Counted from the stretch's first letter, positions 35,596-47,596 are shown. The stretch is DNA of 64,000 nucleotides from Aphrophora alni (GCA_963513935.1 OY740768.1:18723177-18787176); one strand, 5' to 3'. Notes: generated from the sequence alone by a model not told the origin. Numbers and translations: made by a program.

Positions 35596-36317
35596 AGTTG
35601 AAAATTTTCAAATGGTAAAGGGGGTCGAGTGACACTTCATTTAAAAGATCTATTGAAAAGAAGATGATTGGTGAAAATAGAGTTAAAAAATCTCACCTCG
35701 TTTAGAAATGGCGGCAAAAAACGTACCAAATTAGAAACGAATAAGGACATTGTTCTAAGTAAATTAAGAAACAAATTTCCCATTTTTGATGTTATCTTCA
35801 ATTGCACAACAAATGTGCATGAACCGTGATGTTTTCTTTTTGAACCGTTTTGGTTTTTTGGAGGGGGGATTATTTTAATAAATTGGGTCAAGTAACGCAT
35901 CATGTGAAACGTCCGGAGGAAAAAAAAAATCATCGCTTTTAAAAAGCTTTTCAATAACAAAATTCAAACACAGTCGATATTGTTTTATATGATTTGGGAA
36001 TGTAAGGTAGTGATAGCTATGTGTTGCAAAGGCTTTGTAATGACATCAACAAGGTATTTTTAGTGACTGAGCAGTTTTCAGTCTATTTGGACTTTCTCCT
36101 CATATACTCGGAAAAACCAAAGAGATTACAGTCGCCAGTTTATTGTTACTGATAAGGCAATACAATGGTTGAATGAAAACAATTTCAGGTATTTCCTTGT
36201 GAAAGCTCCAAGAAAGCTTTCAATAATGTCTAATCAGCTGCCAATCATCTACTTTTGAATGGATCTTTAAAATGAGGTGTCACTAGACCCATTTTTTTTT
36301 TAAATAATGTTTTCAAC
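35596..36317. repeat. Inverted-repeat element, family E copy 2
   Basis: The left arm 35596-35671 (GTTGAAAATTTTC…GTCGAGTGACACTTCATTT…AGATGATTGG) pairs with 36241-36317 in reverse complement. A second block at about 35819-35910 (GAACCGTGATGTTT…GGGTCAAGTAACGCATCAT) repeats the same outer sequence in the left-arm orientation. It also pairs with the right side out to about 36350. The 107-codon minus-strand frame inside is not a recognisable protein. Confidence 0.6.
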
Positions 36318-37130
36318 CCCCCCCCCCTCACAAAACCAAACATCACGGTTCATAAAAAAGTGAGTTTTTTAAGTTCTTAACATATTTGAAGTTGTTTATA
36401 ATTATTGACTTAATAAATTATTATTAAATAAATTTAAACGTCGATTTTAGTTTGTTATTATTTAATTTCTATGAGCCCTCCACTAATTTTTGAGTGACAC
36501 TGAGGAGCCAATAGCTTAGCCAATCATGCCACGTGTCTATTGCACCATTTTATGTCTAATAATTGTATATAATCACAGAGAGTACTAACTAGAAGGTCTA
36601 GAAGGTTGTTTTGGGGGGGGGAAGGTGGCAGACTTCAGAATTTTGAATTTATTTTAAAACATTGTGAGATTTGTGAAGACCAACTGATGTCAATTTGATG
36701 ATGACTAACAAAATAACCGATGTAAAATTTGAGCTGGGCACCTTATGAATTTCATTAAAATCTGTATATGAGAAACAAACTCTAATTTTGAGGTTATTTC
36801 ACGTCTTGGGGTCATTTCGCAAAAATGATTTGTCGTAGAATATTACGATATCTCATTCGATTCAGATCACCGAACTCAACAAAACAACACTACACAAATA
36901 ATTTAGCAAAAATTGCTATTTTTAATTAGTTTTAATGTTGTCTGCCATTTTAAATGTGTTTTTATTATTTATTTTACTACCTCCCAAATTCATTTAATGG
37001 TATTAGTAGGACAATTAATTGTTGAGCCAAATTTGATTCCGATCAGACAATATTTCTCTTAATTAAAAGTGATCGAACAAAAATGATAATTCATGAATAT
37101 ATTTATATAAACATGATTAGTGTAGCTCGT
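36318..37130. other. Spacer
   Basis: It contains C and G runs near 36318 and 36614. No gene is seen. Confidence 0.45.
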
Positions 37131-37175
37131 GTATCACTGAAGAGGACGACCTTGTCGTTGAAACGCGTCTGATAC
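37131..37175 (+). ncRNA. Candidate minimal type-I hammerhead ribozyme
   Basis: The 45 bases fit the hammerhead plan. Stem I is perfect: GUAUCA (37131-37136) with UGAUAC (37170-37175). The core CUGAAGA (37137-37143) fits CUGANGA, whose fifth base is free. Stem II pairs ACGAC (37146-37150) with GUCGU (37154-37158), loop CUU, plus a wobble pair; one G is unpaired at its base. GAA (37160-37162) is the second core strand. Stem III is very short, AC/GU with loop GC (37163-37168), and the expected cleavage site is after C37169 of GUC. Very short stem III is typical of hammerheads in Penelope-like retroelements. Activity is unproven; the fold was made by hand. Confidence 0.55.
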
Positions 37176-37414
37176 TTAGTCGTATTTTTTATGAGAATTG
37201 TGTTCTGTTTGTTTGTTATCCTGTATATAAACTTGAACTAAATTACCATTATATTTGTAGTTAAAGTGCTCAAACATGGAAAAAGAAAGAAAAAAAAAAC
37301 TCTAAAAAACGTATTGGTCGTATAATCTTCAAAATTCCTATTCGAGAATTACCTATTAGGAAATGTAATCTATCTTCGTACGAAATTTGGAAAACAACAC
37401 CAGCTTCCTACATA
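37176..37414. other. Spacer between the hammerhead-like motif and a retrotransposon tail
   Basis: AT-rich with no coding signal. There is an A-rich GAAAGAAAAAAAAAAC tract near 37286. Confidence 0.4.
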
Positions 37415-37680
37415 TAACAACCACTGCTTGCGAATTATTTTAAGAATCATCTGGCTAAACCATGTCGCAAACAAAGATCTTTGGCAGTCATAAAATTAAA
37501 AGACAATGGGAGCCGAATTAAAATAAATAAATGGATTCTCTGTAGAGACACGAATAACATCACCGGGAGTACATTGACGCGGAACCCTCAAAGTATCAGA
37601 CCTGTCGACCGACCCATACATATTTGGCAAAGAACAATCCAAGAAAAAATAACCTCAGTCGACAAAACCTGCCAAAAGTA
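37415..37680 (+). pseudogene. Broken non-LTR reverse transcriptase C-terminal tail
   Basis: The + strand reads RIILRIIWLNHVANKDLWQ at about 37433-37490. After a frameshift it reads LCRDTNNITGSTLTRNPQS and RPIHIWQRTIQEKITSVDK (about 37538-37668). This matches the well-known end of many animal endonuclease-reverse transcriptases, where a segment like IGHTLRK..NNITRQAL.WNPQG is followed by GRP..TWRRT. Several conserved residues are replaced, and the frame is interrupted. The catalytic core is missing. It starts about 240 bp after the hammerhead-like motif, but there is no sign that the two belong to one element. Confidence 0.78.
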
Positions 37681-37729
37681 AAACTAAGCTCAGAATATAA
37701 CAAATAGCGAGCTTCCCTGTGAAAATACA

Positions 37730-38030
37730 CTCGTTTTAAAAGGTGGAATATTTTAAAATTGGGCGAACTGTTTAGAACACAATTTAATATAATGAAATAA
37801 ATTGAATTTATAAGCTAAGACGTCCAATAGTTATAATGTGAGGCTCATGTGACAGTTGTAGTTTGCGAGTTCAGGTTCAGAATGTGCTAGTATGAGCCAA
37901 TAAGTCATGCTGGCCTTGAGATTACCAAAAGTGACCGTTAGATGGCAGCACTAGAGCCTCTAATTTCTGAACTTCAAACCATACCATAAAATCTATTTGG
38001 TAGTGTGTAAAATCGATGGAAGATAAAAGC
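37730..38030 (-). repeat. Dispersed repeat family D, copy 1
   Basis: Its reverse complement matches 48820-49075 in ordered blocks: GATTTTACACACTACC, ATGGTATGGTTTGAAGTTCA, CTAGTGCTGCCATCTAACGG, CACATTCTGAACCTGAACTC and TATAAATTCAATTT. The length is about 260-300 bp with no ORF. SINE or MITE. Confidence 0.65.
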
Positions 38031-38289
38031 CAATTACGATTCGAAAAAAAATTTGGAAAACAATTAACCAAGTTAATTCCAGTTCATTTTTATAATTTTC
38101 ATTTTATTATAAAACTAATTTCCTTCTGTATGCAGTTTTTGCACAGATATTCGATCCTTTAAGGCGATGTATCATGCTTCATTTTAACTTTTCAGAATCG
38201 GATTTTTTAAGACAACGACAACAAAAAATTGTGATTGTTTGTAGTATGTTTTTTTGTGTATGGGTCTTTGAGAAAATTAATCCAATGTT
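38031..38289. other. Spacer
   Basis: Nothing recognised. Confidence 0.45.
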
Positions 38290-39730
38290 TATGCGCAGTT
38301 TATCTATATATAAAAACGGTTTATGGCCTAATAACTAAAGCAACAAATCTACGCCACGAGGAATAAAAATAAATCTTGCAAACGTCAGTCACGTTCATAC
38401 ACTTCTTAGATTAATATCCGTTGGAAGATTTACAATGATACCACTCATGTTTTTGACAATCTACCTTATTTTCTACCAGAGTTTTTTAGCTAATCTCTAT
38501 TATAAATTATTAGCTTATTTTGAGGTTATGTTTACATCTTTTATCAAAATTTCTGCGCAATGCTAACCACAGTCTATATCGATATGTAAACTCCTAATTA
38601 GGTTGCACAACATGAGGAATAAAAATAAATATTCCAAAAGATAGTCCTACGTCCATAGAATCTGTGGAAAATATCCGTTGTCTCTTACTGTATTTACTCT
38701 TAAAATATACCTCTATGAACAATCTAAAAATGCTCCATTGCAACCATAAACAACTTTGCAGATTTCCGCAATTCGAACATATGTCCAATTACAGTTCTAA
38801 CAAATGTTTTTGGCCAATCAGCTGTAATAAAATTTATTAGCTTATTTTGAGGTTATGTTTAAATCATTGCTCAAAACAAAATCACAACTCTTCTCCCTAG
38901 AGTCAGTTAGTCCACATATAAAAAAATTTAATGGACTAGTGACTAAATTGATAAATATACTCAACAACGAATCAAAATAAACTTTATAAAATATAGTCCT
39001 AAATCTAAACTTCGTAAATAAACTATCCGTTGGTGGCTTCTACTGTAAGAAGTTTAGTGTACCTTTTAAATCACAATGTTAATAGTTGCAATAACCATAA
39101 ACATTTTTTATTTAACACATATGTTTTTACCATCGTAGACTTACATATGTCAAACAATCCATCTGTCCTTAAAATCAAAACTAATCAAACAGATAAATCC
39201 GGGTTTAAATTTGATTTTCACACAATGAATAAACCTCTAAATGTTTTTCTTTTCTTCTCTTTAATCTTTTATAAGACAAATGATTGTTATTTCTAAATAT
39301 AAAATCATCAACTGTTTTGTATTTTACTTCAGAAAAAAAAAACTTTATATATAAAAAGCAACGTGTCTGTCTATGTTTTAAGCTAATCAACTGTAATAAG
39401 ATTTACTAGCTTATTATAATTACATCATTTCTTAAAACAAAATCGCAGAACTACCGCGCGATTGGCAGTTACAATCCATAGGTAGAAACATTCAAGGTCT
39501 AATGACTAAATTGATAAATCTACCAAACAATGAATAAAAATGAATGTTCTAAAATATAGTCCTATGTCACATATTTCGTAAAAACTATCCGTTGGTGGCT
39601 TACCCTACAGGGAGTTTAGAATACCTTTAAAAACATAATGCAAATGGTTCATAGCAACCATAAATTTTTTTGTAATTAACCATACAGTAATTCAAACAGA
39701 TGTTTTTACAATTCTAGACTTACAACAATT
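38290..39730 (+). repeat. Diverged array of dispersed repeat family C, about four units
   Basis: A shared phrase series recurs: a (T/G)ACTAAATTGATAAAT block, A(T/A)(A)GAATAAAAATAAAT, TAGTCCTA(T/C)GTC, ACTATCCGTTGG, ATACCT.T(A/T)(A)AA, GCAACCATAAA, then TTATTTTGAGGTTATGTTTA. Units begin near 38331, 38590, 38936 and 39500, so spacing is irregular (about 260 to 560 bp) and copies have internal deletions. They look like old tandem copies or repeated insertions rather than a homogenised satellite. No coding. Confidence 0.6.
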
Positions 39731-40044
39731 CCAACAGATTTTGTTTCGTTTACATTTAAATCTCAAACTATCTTCTGGCCATAAAACTTTAAACTTGATT
39801 AACACACAAAATTTGTTAAACTATTCAAAGAATGAAACTCAACAATTTCATATTTCTCTTTAATCTTTTATATGATAAACAATTCTGAGTTCTAAATATA
39901 AAATTATCAAATATATGTATATGACTTCAGTTCTAAAACAAATTCATCTTTATATGTATTTTTTTATTATTATTACTGTAAATGGACGAAAATCTCTCGG
40001 TCATCATTGCCGTATATAAAAAAGAGAATAAAATGACGACCTGT
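39731..40044. other. Spacer
   Basis: It shares a few phrases with the preceding array (a TCTTTAATCTTTTATA phrase near 39256 and 39859). No gene. Confidence 0.4.
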
Positions 40045-40190
40045 ACCTCTCGAATACTCTTAATATCGTCAGAGTCTGAAGGAAACAAGAGTTGTTCAAG
40101 AGAGAAGACCTAATAGGAAAGACGAAAAAGAGGGATCTAACTACAAAAAGTTGTATATCCAGCTAGTCTCTCTCGGTACCTCCCATAGAG
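40045..40190 (+). repeat. Dispersed repeat family A, copy 2
   Basis: CTCTCGAATACTCTTAATAT, CGTCAG, AACAAGAGTTGTTC, CTAATAGGAAAGACGAAAAA, GGGATCTAACTAC, AAAGTTGTAT and CCAGCTAGT align with the copies at 1588, 47597 and 60838. Confidence 0.65.
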
Positions 40191-40968
40191 AGCCCCTGGG
40201 GGCGTGTTGAAAGATAAGATATATATTAATGGAAGTACCAGTGCGTCAAGTAAATGTTTTGTATAATTCACTACTTTGAGCTTAAAAACTAAACAATATA
40301 AAAAGTGTAATAGCCGGGCGGTATTCGGACAAATTAATTAAAGATGTACACACAAAACCAGATTTCCAAACAGCTATTAAAAACTCAAAGTTTTGTCAAA
40401 TGAAATTGACAACCAAAACACCATATGTTTTTACTTAACAGCTGTTTTCATATTTGTTATTAACTTTGAGGTTATATTTACATTGAAACACATACGCAGC
40501 AGATATTTTGCGCGAGTCGAATTTGTAATTTGTAATTGTTTAAAGAAATAATTAATGAGGATCATACATATACCAATATTGAAACAAATATGGTAATCTT
40601 GTAAAGGGCATAAAATGAACACTCTGGAGGCTTACTATATTTATAATAGTTGCAAAAAGGACAAAGATAAATTAATTATTAATGACCAGACACAATTCCA
40701 GGCAAACATGATATTTGATTTAATAGATAAGATTTCTCCCCCACCTCATTAATGACTGCCTAGTTTGAACATATATTTTACAGTATGAGATTTAATAAAA
40801 TTGATGACAGTCACAACTGTGACTCGAAAAAACTTAACAAGTGATTCAAATGCTTGACCAAGTGTCGTAATGTGTTTTTATTATAGTTTTATTTTGTTTG
40901 TGCATTAAATGTGATATTAATATGTTAACAAGTGTAAATACGAGAAAAGTGTTTTTGCAATATTAGTT
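40191..40968. other. Spacer
   Basis: No gene recognised. A TTGAGGTTATATTTACAT phrase of family C occurs near 40467. Confidence 0.4.
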
Positions 40969-41008
40969 CTGATGATGCCTGAAATGAATAGGTGAAACAG
41001 CTGTAAAC
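40969..41008 (+). other. Weak second hammerhead-like motif
   Basis: CUGAUGA (40969-40975) is followed by a possible stem II (GCCU/AGGU around a long loop), GAAAC (40994-40998) and a short self-complementary ACAGCUGU that could form stem III. The stem I strands pair for only about three bases. Either a decayed ribozyme or chance. Confidence 0.25.
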
Positions 41009-42462
41009 AGTGAAAACGTCTAAAAATGAATTGCTAAGGCAAGTATAAATAAGATTGTATTATAAGAAATAATTGTTTAAATAATCTAAGCTGTAATAAA
41101 ATAAACTAAAAATTTGCTTTCCCTGCCGCAGACTGCAGTATTTCCACGGCCTACTTTATTTTGCGACAATAGATTTACTCTGTGTATTCTTTTTCACAAT
41201 GCGGAGTCTCGAGTCTTGGCACTCACTCAAAACGTCGAGACGAGTATTTATGGTCAAACAGAAGAATTATATTCCATTTACAGAAGTTGGAATCTTTACA
41301 AAGGACAACAAATAATGATGTGCTATTTTTACTTTCTTACTTTATACAGAAATTAAAAAATGTTGTAATAAGACAAAGACTATGCTGAGATTTATGTGGA
41401 TTTTAGGCCACTTCAGTTTAAAAAGTTTTTTATTTTTTTTTTACAAAATGCCTGTACGTGATGATGGTATTATTTTGGTTTCTGTGCAGTCCTATCCGTT
41501 GGTGATACATGTTATTTACATTTATGTCATGTAAGAATTTTCAAAAGGAAATTAAATTACGTCGCCATTATAAAATATTGGGTACGGTAAACAATTAAAA
41601 AAAGTTGTTTCTGTGATATTGAATCCACATTTGGCATACAAAGTTGTAATATAACCAGTTAAAAGTACAGAAGAAATCAAAATATTATTTTGTTAAATTT
41701 TTAAAATCACGACTTGTTAAAATTTCTAATTTAAAATATCTCAACAAATTAATATTTTTTAATACTTTACCAAAAATGAACAACAAAAAAAATTTCTCTT
41801 TTAAACACAATGATATTTCTTTATTTTCTCTGTAAGCCATAGAATAACAGAGTTATTGCAACCAGAAGTTAATGATATTAGATATTTTTTATTATTAACA
41901 TGTAATACATCATATAAGGAATAGCAGGAACTATACGTTTTTGATATTACTTACGAAAGTATGTTTACAATATTTATCAATAGCTCCTAACATCCTTTGG
42001 CCAATGGCAAGAATAAAAATATCATTGTAATTTTCGGTTAAAGAGGAAAATATTTTGTCTCTTTGTAAAATTTGTTGTAAAGTTAATAGATTTTGAGATA
42101 TTTGACAATACAATTTTTTAACGGCTGACATTTTGGAAATTTACAAAATAGTCTTGATTTTGGTAGACCAGTAAAAGGTTACACAAAAATATGGCTTAAA
42201 TCTGGTCAATATCTCAGACATTTCCATATTTAAAAAAAATAATAAAAAATAATAAAATAAAATAAAATAAAAATCTTGCAGGAACAAAATCTTTGACGTT
42301 ATTAATATAACCCTGTAAACACGAATTTATACTACATTTTAAAAATCTCACCACAGTTATCTTACTTGCTATAAGACCTTTTACCATTTTTGTAAATAAG
42401 GGTTACAAAATAACTCAAATAAATTTCACACAAATTTACGCTAACAAGCTGTCTCATTGAAT
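41009..42462. other. AT-rich spacer
   Basis: It has an AATAAAATAAAATAAAA microsatellite near 42250. The 80-codon frame at 41114-41356 has no recognisable domain, so I do not call a gene. Confidence 0.4.
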
Positions 42463-43316
42463 ATGCGAAAAAAGCGCACAGCGAAAAACCGCGAAACTGG
42501 AATTTAGGGATTAAAGCGCACAGCCCACCAGGTTGATGTTGAGGGTGAGACAAGAGTCAACCCTTGAGGAAACTATATTAGACGGTGAAAAAAGTGGACA
42601 ACACCGAGAATCCCCGGTGTCTTCCTATTTGCGGTCAGTCCTGTTTGCGGTCAGTCCTATTTGCGGTCAAGTGTAGTTTTATGAGGGGGCGATCAAGGTC
42701 CTGGGGGTGGAAGGGTTTCCAGTTTGCGGTCACGTCTTGAGATGTAGTTAATTTCTTCCCGTCCTTTGCATACCTAGCCACTAAATACATAACAGAATAA
42801 TTTGACTCTAATCACAAATCATGTCTAGTTATATAGGTTAGATTAGGTTAGAATATATATATATAACCGCAAATTGGAAAAATATAATTAGCCCAAGATA
42901 TTTTTGGGATGACCGCAAACTGGACGATTTTACCCTCGACTGCTAATAGGACTGACCGCAAATGGGACACAACCGAACAACCGCCTCGGTGGAAACGTAA
43001 CATAACCTGCACCTTACCTGACCCGACCAAAACTGAAATTGCCATTTTAATTTAACTCCATATGTAGACTGAATTATTTAAATTTAAAAACTGCTGTAAA
43101 TATTTGTTATAAGTCAGTTCCACTACTCGTAAGTTTTATGTAAACAGTAAGAATTGATTTGTTGCTTAAGTAAAATCTTTCTAGTAAACACCGAGACGGG
43201 GGGGTTCTCGATGCTGTGCGCTTTTTTCGCCTGTCAAATTTTGTTTCCTCAAGGGTTGACCCTAGTCTCACCCTCGTCAAACATCGACCTGGCGGGCTGT
43301 GCGATTTTTTCGCGAC
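42463..43316. mobile_element. Inverted-repeat element with arrayed TTTGCGGTCA motifs
   Basis: The arms of about 107 bp at 42512-42618 and 43202-43307 are reverse complements at most positions. Shared phrases are GCACAGCCC(A/G)CCAGGT, GAGGGTGAGAC and GTCAACCCTTGAGGAAAC. Outside them, GCGAAAAAA(G/T)CGCACAGC is duplicated on the left (42465-42482 and 42512-42524). Between the arms, TTTGCGGTCA occurs four times on the left (42628, 42644, 42660, 42723). Its reverse complement occurs twice exactly (42910, 42953) and once altered (about 42863) on the right. Long TIRs with mirrored internal motifs suggest a non-autonomous DNA transposon whose motifs bind a transposase. No TSD or coding frame was identified. 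Confidence 0.65.
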
Positions 43317-45839
43317 ACCGTCTCATTTTATGAATGACAAAGCAATAACAAATCTAATAACAAGTTCATTCGTCATAAGACAAAATTTACAAACGTGAAT
43401 TCGCGTTGAAATAACTCATTTAAAAAATGTTCATTGACTGTCCTATTTTTGAACACCCTTAATGAACAATTAACTCGCATTAAATATTTTTTTTCACCGT
43501 GAGTTGCACTAATGTTCCCTCTATAGGAAGTTAATAAACTGTGTATCAACAATGGACCAAATTTCTCACACTCATAAAAGAAATTTACATATTCTACGTC
43601 ATTGTCCAAACAATATTTCTATTTATGCGTAAGACGTCACTTTCCTCCCTCTTTTTGTTTCCTACCAATCCTACCAATATGGGAGGTAGAGTAAGGGGCA
43701 CCCGAGTTGGCGGAGTACGCTACTATTCATTTCGCTCGCCTACTGCGTACTATCCCGTCTAAAGACATTGTGTGTTTCACAGCCACTGTCTGTCTATATT
43801 CTCATAAATATAAATACAGTATTAATTACTGTCTAATCTGTAATAATTAAACATTGAGTAATATTATATTCGTTACGTTTTAATAAAATAACTACAATAC
43901 TCTTACAGTTTATGCGTTTAAATTTTAAAGAATTCATTTGTTTCAACCAGGTACCTTAAAGTTTTCAGGACTCCAGGTCTAACATTTATAACCCAGAAAC
44001 AATATGCTGATGGGGTATTAATACAGTAGATGGGGTGAGTGTTAAATCAGCTCAATTTATTGGTATTCCCATTTGACACAGCACTCATACAGTATTTTTT
44101 AATGTAATATTTAAGTATTGGAGATAGAAATATTGGATTTATTGATTGTATAGCTCAATTGTTGGATAGAAACAATTTTTTTAATAATTTCAAAAATACA
44201 ACATAAAGAATTAATTTGATTTAGTAATGTTTTTAGTTATGCCGAACTATAGGGTAATGTCTGCAGAAGGGTTCAGTCAACTCTGCTGCCTCTTGCACTA
44301 TCTATGTATAGACGTATATATAAATAATATATTTTACATATATATATATATATATACATACTGAAAAAGAACCTAAGGCGAAAACTGTTCTAAACATGAA
44401 TTGTATTTGATTGAAATCGAGTTTTAATGCGTTCAAAAGATCATTTTATTATTTTTTTTTTTACAAATTATTTCTGAACGATAATTTTTTTAAATTGTAT
44501 TTGGCACTAATCTTTAGAAAGATTTGAACAAAATCGGTAGTAGGCTTACCTTTTTCTTTTCTTTTTTTGCCGTAATACTTAACTGGCATTTTTTGAGAAG
44601 ATGGCAACAATATTTTTTGTTTGAATTCTTAAAAACAAAATTTGATAATAATCGTTACAGACCATTTTGAGTTTTAGTCTCATGTCATCTACCCTCAAAT
44701 AAATATTTAGTAATCGAAAAAAAAAATGTTATATTTTACTGATTATCCTCAAATTGATATTATTTAGGAGATAAGTCCCAATAAGTTTTATTGTCTTTTT
44801 AAAAAATTCTTAAAAAGATTTTTATAAAATCATAATGTTGTTTGTTAATTGACTCAGAATTTTAATTTTAAAAAAGTATAAAATTAGTAAACAAAATAAA
44901 TAAGTTTAACTTCTATTAAATAATGTTATTGATGCGGCTTAAGAAGCATATATACAATATTAGTCTAACTTGCGAGGATTTGGATAATAATTTGGTTTCT
45001 GCACACAGTAGAAAACCAATTATTGATATTCTGATGATGATGACAATTTGGTTTCTTCATATTGAACATATCTATAAATATTTCAATTTCCTCGTGAATG
45101 TGCGCCGTGAATTTCAAACAGGAATTCTTTGTAAGCCTAACGTAACATTTGCACATTGAGTAGCCCTAGTGAATGCTCCTCAATGTTACGTTAAAAACAT
45201 AAAGCACGAAATAAAATCACAAAAACAATAAATTTCACAGTACACTTCTTAACTTAAACATTTTAAACTGTTAGACCTACATCTTACCATCTTGTTCGAC
45301 GTAAGTATCGGGCGAACGTGAAATAATCACCCTCAAAGTCCTCGGGCTAGTTGATAACCCAGGAAAAACACCTCGAGAACACATCACTCCGCGTAACAGA
45401 GCGCCAACACACTATTTATTTATAGTTGGAGCTTGTCTTCACAACTAAAAAACAATGGTTCCGACTAGGTCGCGGTACTGACTGGTCCCGTAACCATAGA
45501 AATATGACAAATATAATATTTAGCGACAGGTAATTATAGAGTGTTCGATAACAAACTTACTAAGCGACTTAACAAAGGTACGTGGTTTATCAGACTACAC
45601 TGGTTATATTTAACATTGTTGGCAACTACGTTCTACCACATGCCAGCTCGGGGTTTTTTCTTTATTCTTTTTTTGACCGAGATCATTTTTAAATACAATA
45701 GACGCGCGCGATGTTTAAAATTACTTTTACTTGTTTCTTCATTCATATTAAATCGATTACAAATTGCGTGTGCTTCAACAGTTAATATGATGAGTACGTT
45801 GATTTATTTTAGTCTTATTACTAAATACGAACATATCCG
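43317..45839. other. Region without recognised genes
   Basis: AT-rich with a short (TA)n near 44338. A GC-richer patch lies at 43620-43760. The block GAAGATGGCAACAATATTTT near 44598 recurs in modified form near 46640, showing another dispersed repeat. The 124-codon frame at 45541-45915 runs into family B and has no domain. Confidence 0.4.
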
Positions 45840-46620
45840 TTTTGAGGTCCTGTCGTTTGTGAGGTGCTCTACACCCCAAACAAGTGGATTGATCTTAATC
45901 GAATTTCATATATGAGAATATAAAGGACGTACCTCCAAAGTTTTTAATTTAAAACAGCTAGAGACCAAAACACCAGTCCGATTTTCTCAAAACCAGTTTT
46001 AACGATTTTGATCAAATTTGTGTTAAGCTTCTAAACCAAAGGTATTGGTCGACAACTCCCCAAAAATAACTATCGACTGTTCCGATTTCCTTGAAATTTT
46101 TGTGAAATGTCAAAATTAACGTCCTAGACGGGTGTGGCGACACGGTTTCGGAATAATTCTGGGAAACGAAAATCAACCTAGATCAACGTTCTTAAAAACC
46201 CAAATTCAACCAAATATAGTTTTCATTGTCCGTAGGTAAAACCAAGGACCCTTATAATTTCACGCACGTGTCCGTTTGTCTGCCTATAAGTCGCAAACAG
46301 TCTACACAGACAAGACGATAAATCCTATATATTTCAAACTTTGTATTTATATTTTTTTCATTTGCCCACATATAGGAAAAATATAAAGGCAAAAAAAATC
46401 TATTTAACAAAAAAATTTATTTTTGAGAATATTGTGTGGGGTGTCAAATAAAACGAGAAGTTATTGTGATTATGAAAATGTATGTTTTAATTAACGAAGA
46501 AATTAATATGTTGGCCGTTTAAAAGACTTAACTTTATAAAAATAACTGTCCTTATATGATATGACTCTAAATCATGTTGTTTTAGCACACGCTTGAACCT
46601 TTTATTTATTTATGCATAAG
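45840..46620 (-). repeat. Dispersed repeat family B, copy 3 (inverted)
   Basis: In reverse complement it carries the blocks of the copies at 4020 and 33650: a TTTGACACCCCACACAATAT block, CCTATATGTGGGC, ATATATAGGATTTATCGTC, CAGACAAACGGACACGTGCG and GAAATTATAAGGGTCCTTGG. It also holds the AAGGACAGTTATTTTTATAA block seen in copy 1 near 4400. It is the longest copy. Confidence 0.6.
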
Positions 46621-47596
46621 CCTAAAATAGCATTTATGGGAAGATGGCACCAATACCTTTTGTTTGAGTTTTTACAAGCTATATTCTGGCAAAAAGGTAG
46701 TTTTTTTAAATGTCCATCTGTAGTCAGTGACGTTCTCCAAATCCCAAATGACTTTTGGTTAAATTTCATGCAAGCCCTATTTTGATATATTTTGAAACTT
46801 TTTTCATTTTTTCCACACGTAAAAATTTGAGGCTAACAAGACCAAACCATGAAATTGATTTTCTGAAACTCGGCATATAGGTTGATCAACTTCTGAGTTC
46901 TGCTCAAATTAAACTTCTACAACACAAATAAAACGTGTTGGTTTTCTACGGCCCTGAAAAACAATTCAAGATTTACCTGTCAAAAAGTAAAGTTGATGGG
47001 TGCCATCATTGTAAATACCCAGTTCCATCATTGAATGGAATACAAGGAGGTTCACTAAAAGGCTAAAAGTGAGTTGACGTTGAATCTCAGACAAGTGACT
47101 GACAATCTTCTAAGTGACGTTGTGCTTTAGATACCAAACCCATGAATTCATACAGCCTATATTTCTATAAAAAGATATCGAATTCTAAGAATGATACTTA
47201 TTCTGTATCGCTCAGATATTGCGTAACAATCGGCAATAATTCAGATAAACTATAAAGACTTCATTTTTTTAAAATTAAATCCGCCTAGATTGTTGATTTG
47301 ACACACTGTGCGACGCAGCGCTTTGATGACGATGCAGAACTTCAAAAGCTGGCGTGAATGAATTGGTTGAAGTCAAGTTTGTATGACATTGGAATTTGTA
47401 AACTTGTTCATTGGTGTGATAAATGCCTCAATTCTATGGTAACAATGTAGAAACGCAGTGTAAGAGTGTAGGTTTTTAAAAGATATACAATACAAAAATT
47501 TTACTTTCACTTCGGTTTTTTTAATTTGTAAACGTGAGTTACTTTCTGACAACCCAGGTACATTTACAAATTGAGAAGATAATCTATTGAAAATAC
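46621..47596. other. Spacer
   Basis: Nothing recognised beyond the short repeat block near 46640. Confidence 0.4.

Noticed and set aside
35637..35960. 107-codon minus-strand frame
   Set aside because: Falls within the inverted-repeat element and shows no domain.
45541..45915. 124-codon plus-strand frame with hydrophobic stretches
   Set aside because: AT-rich, no domain, and its end overlaps dispersed repeat family B.
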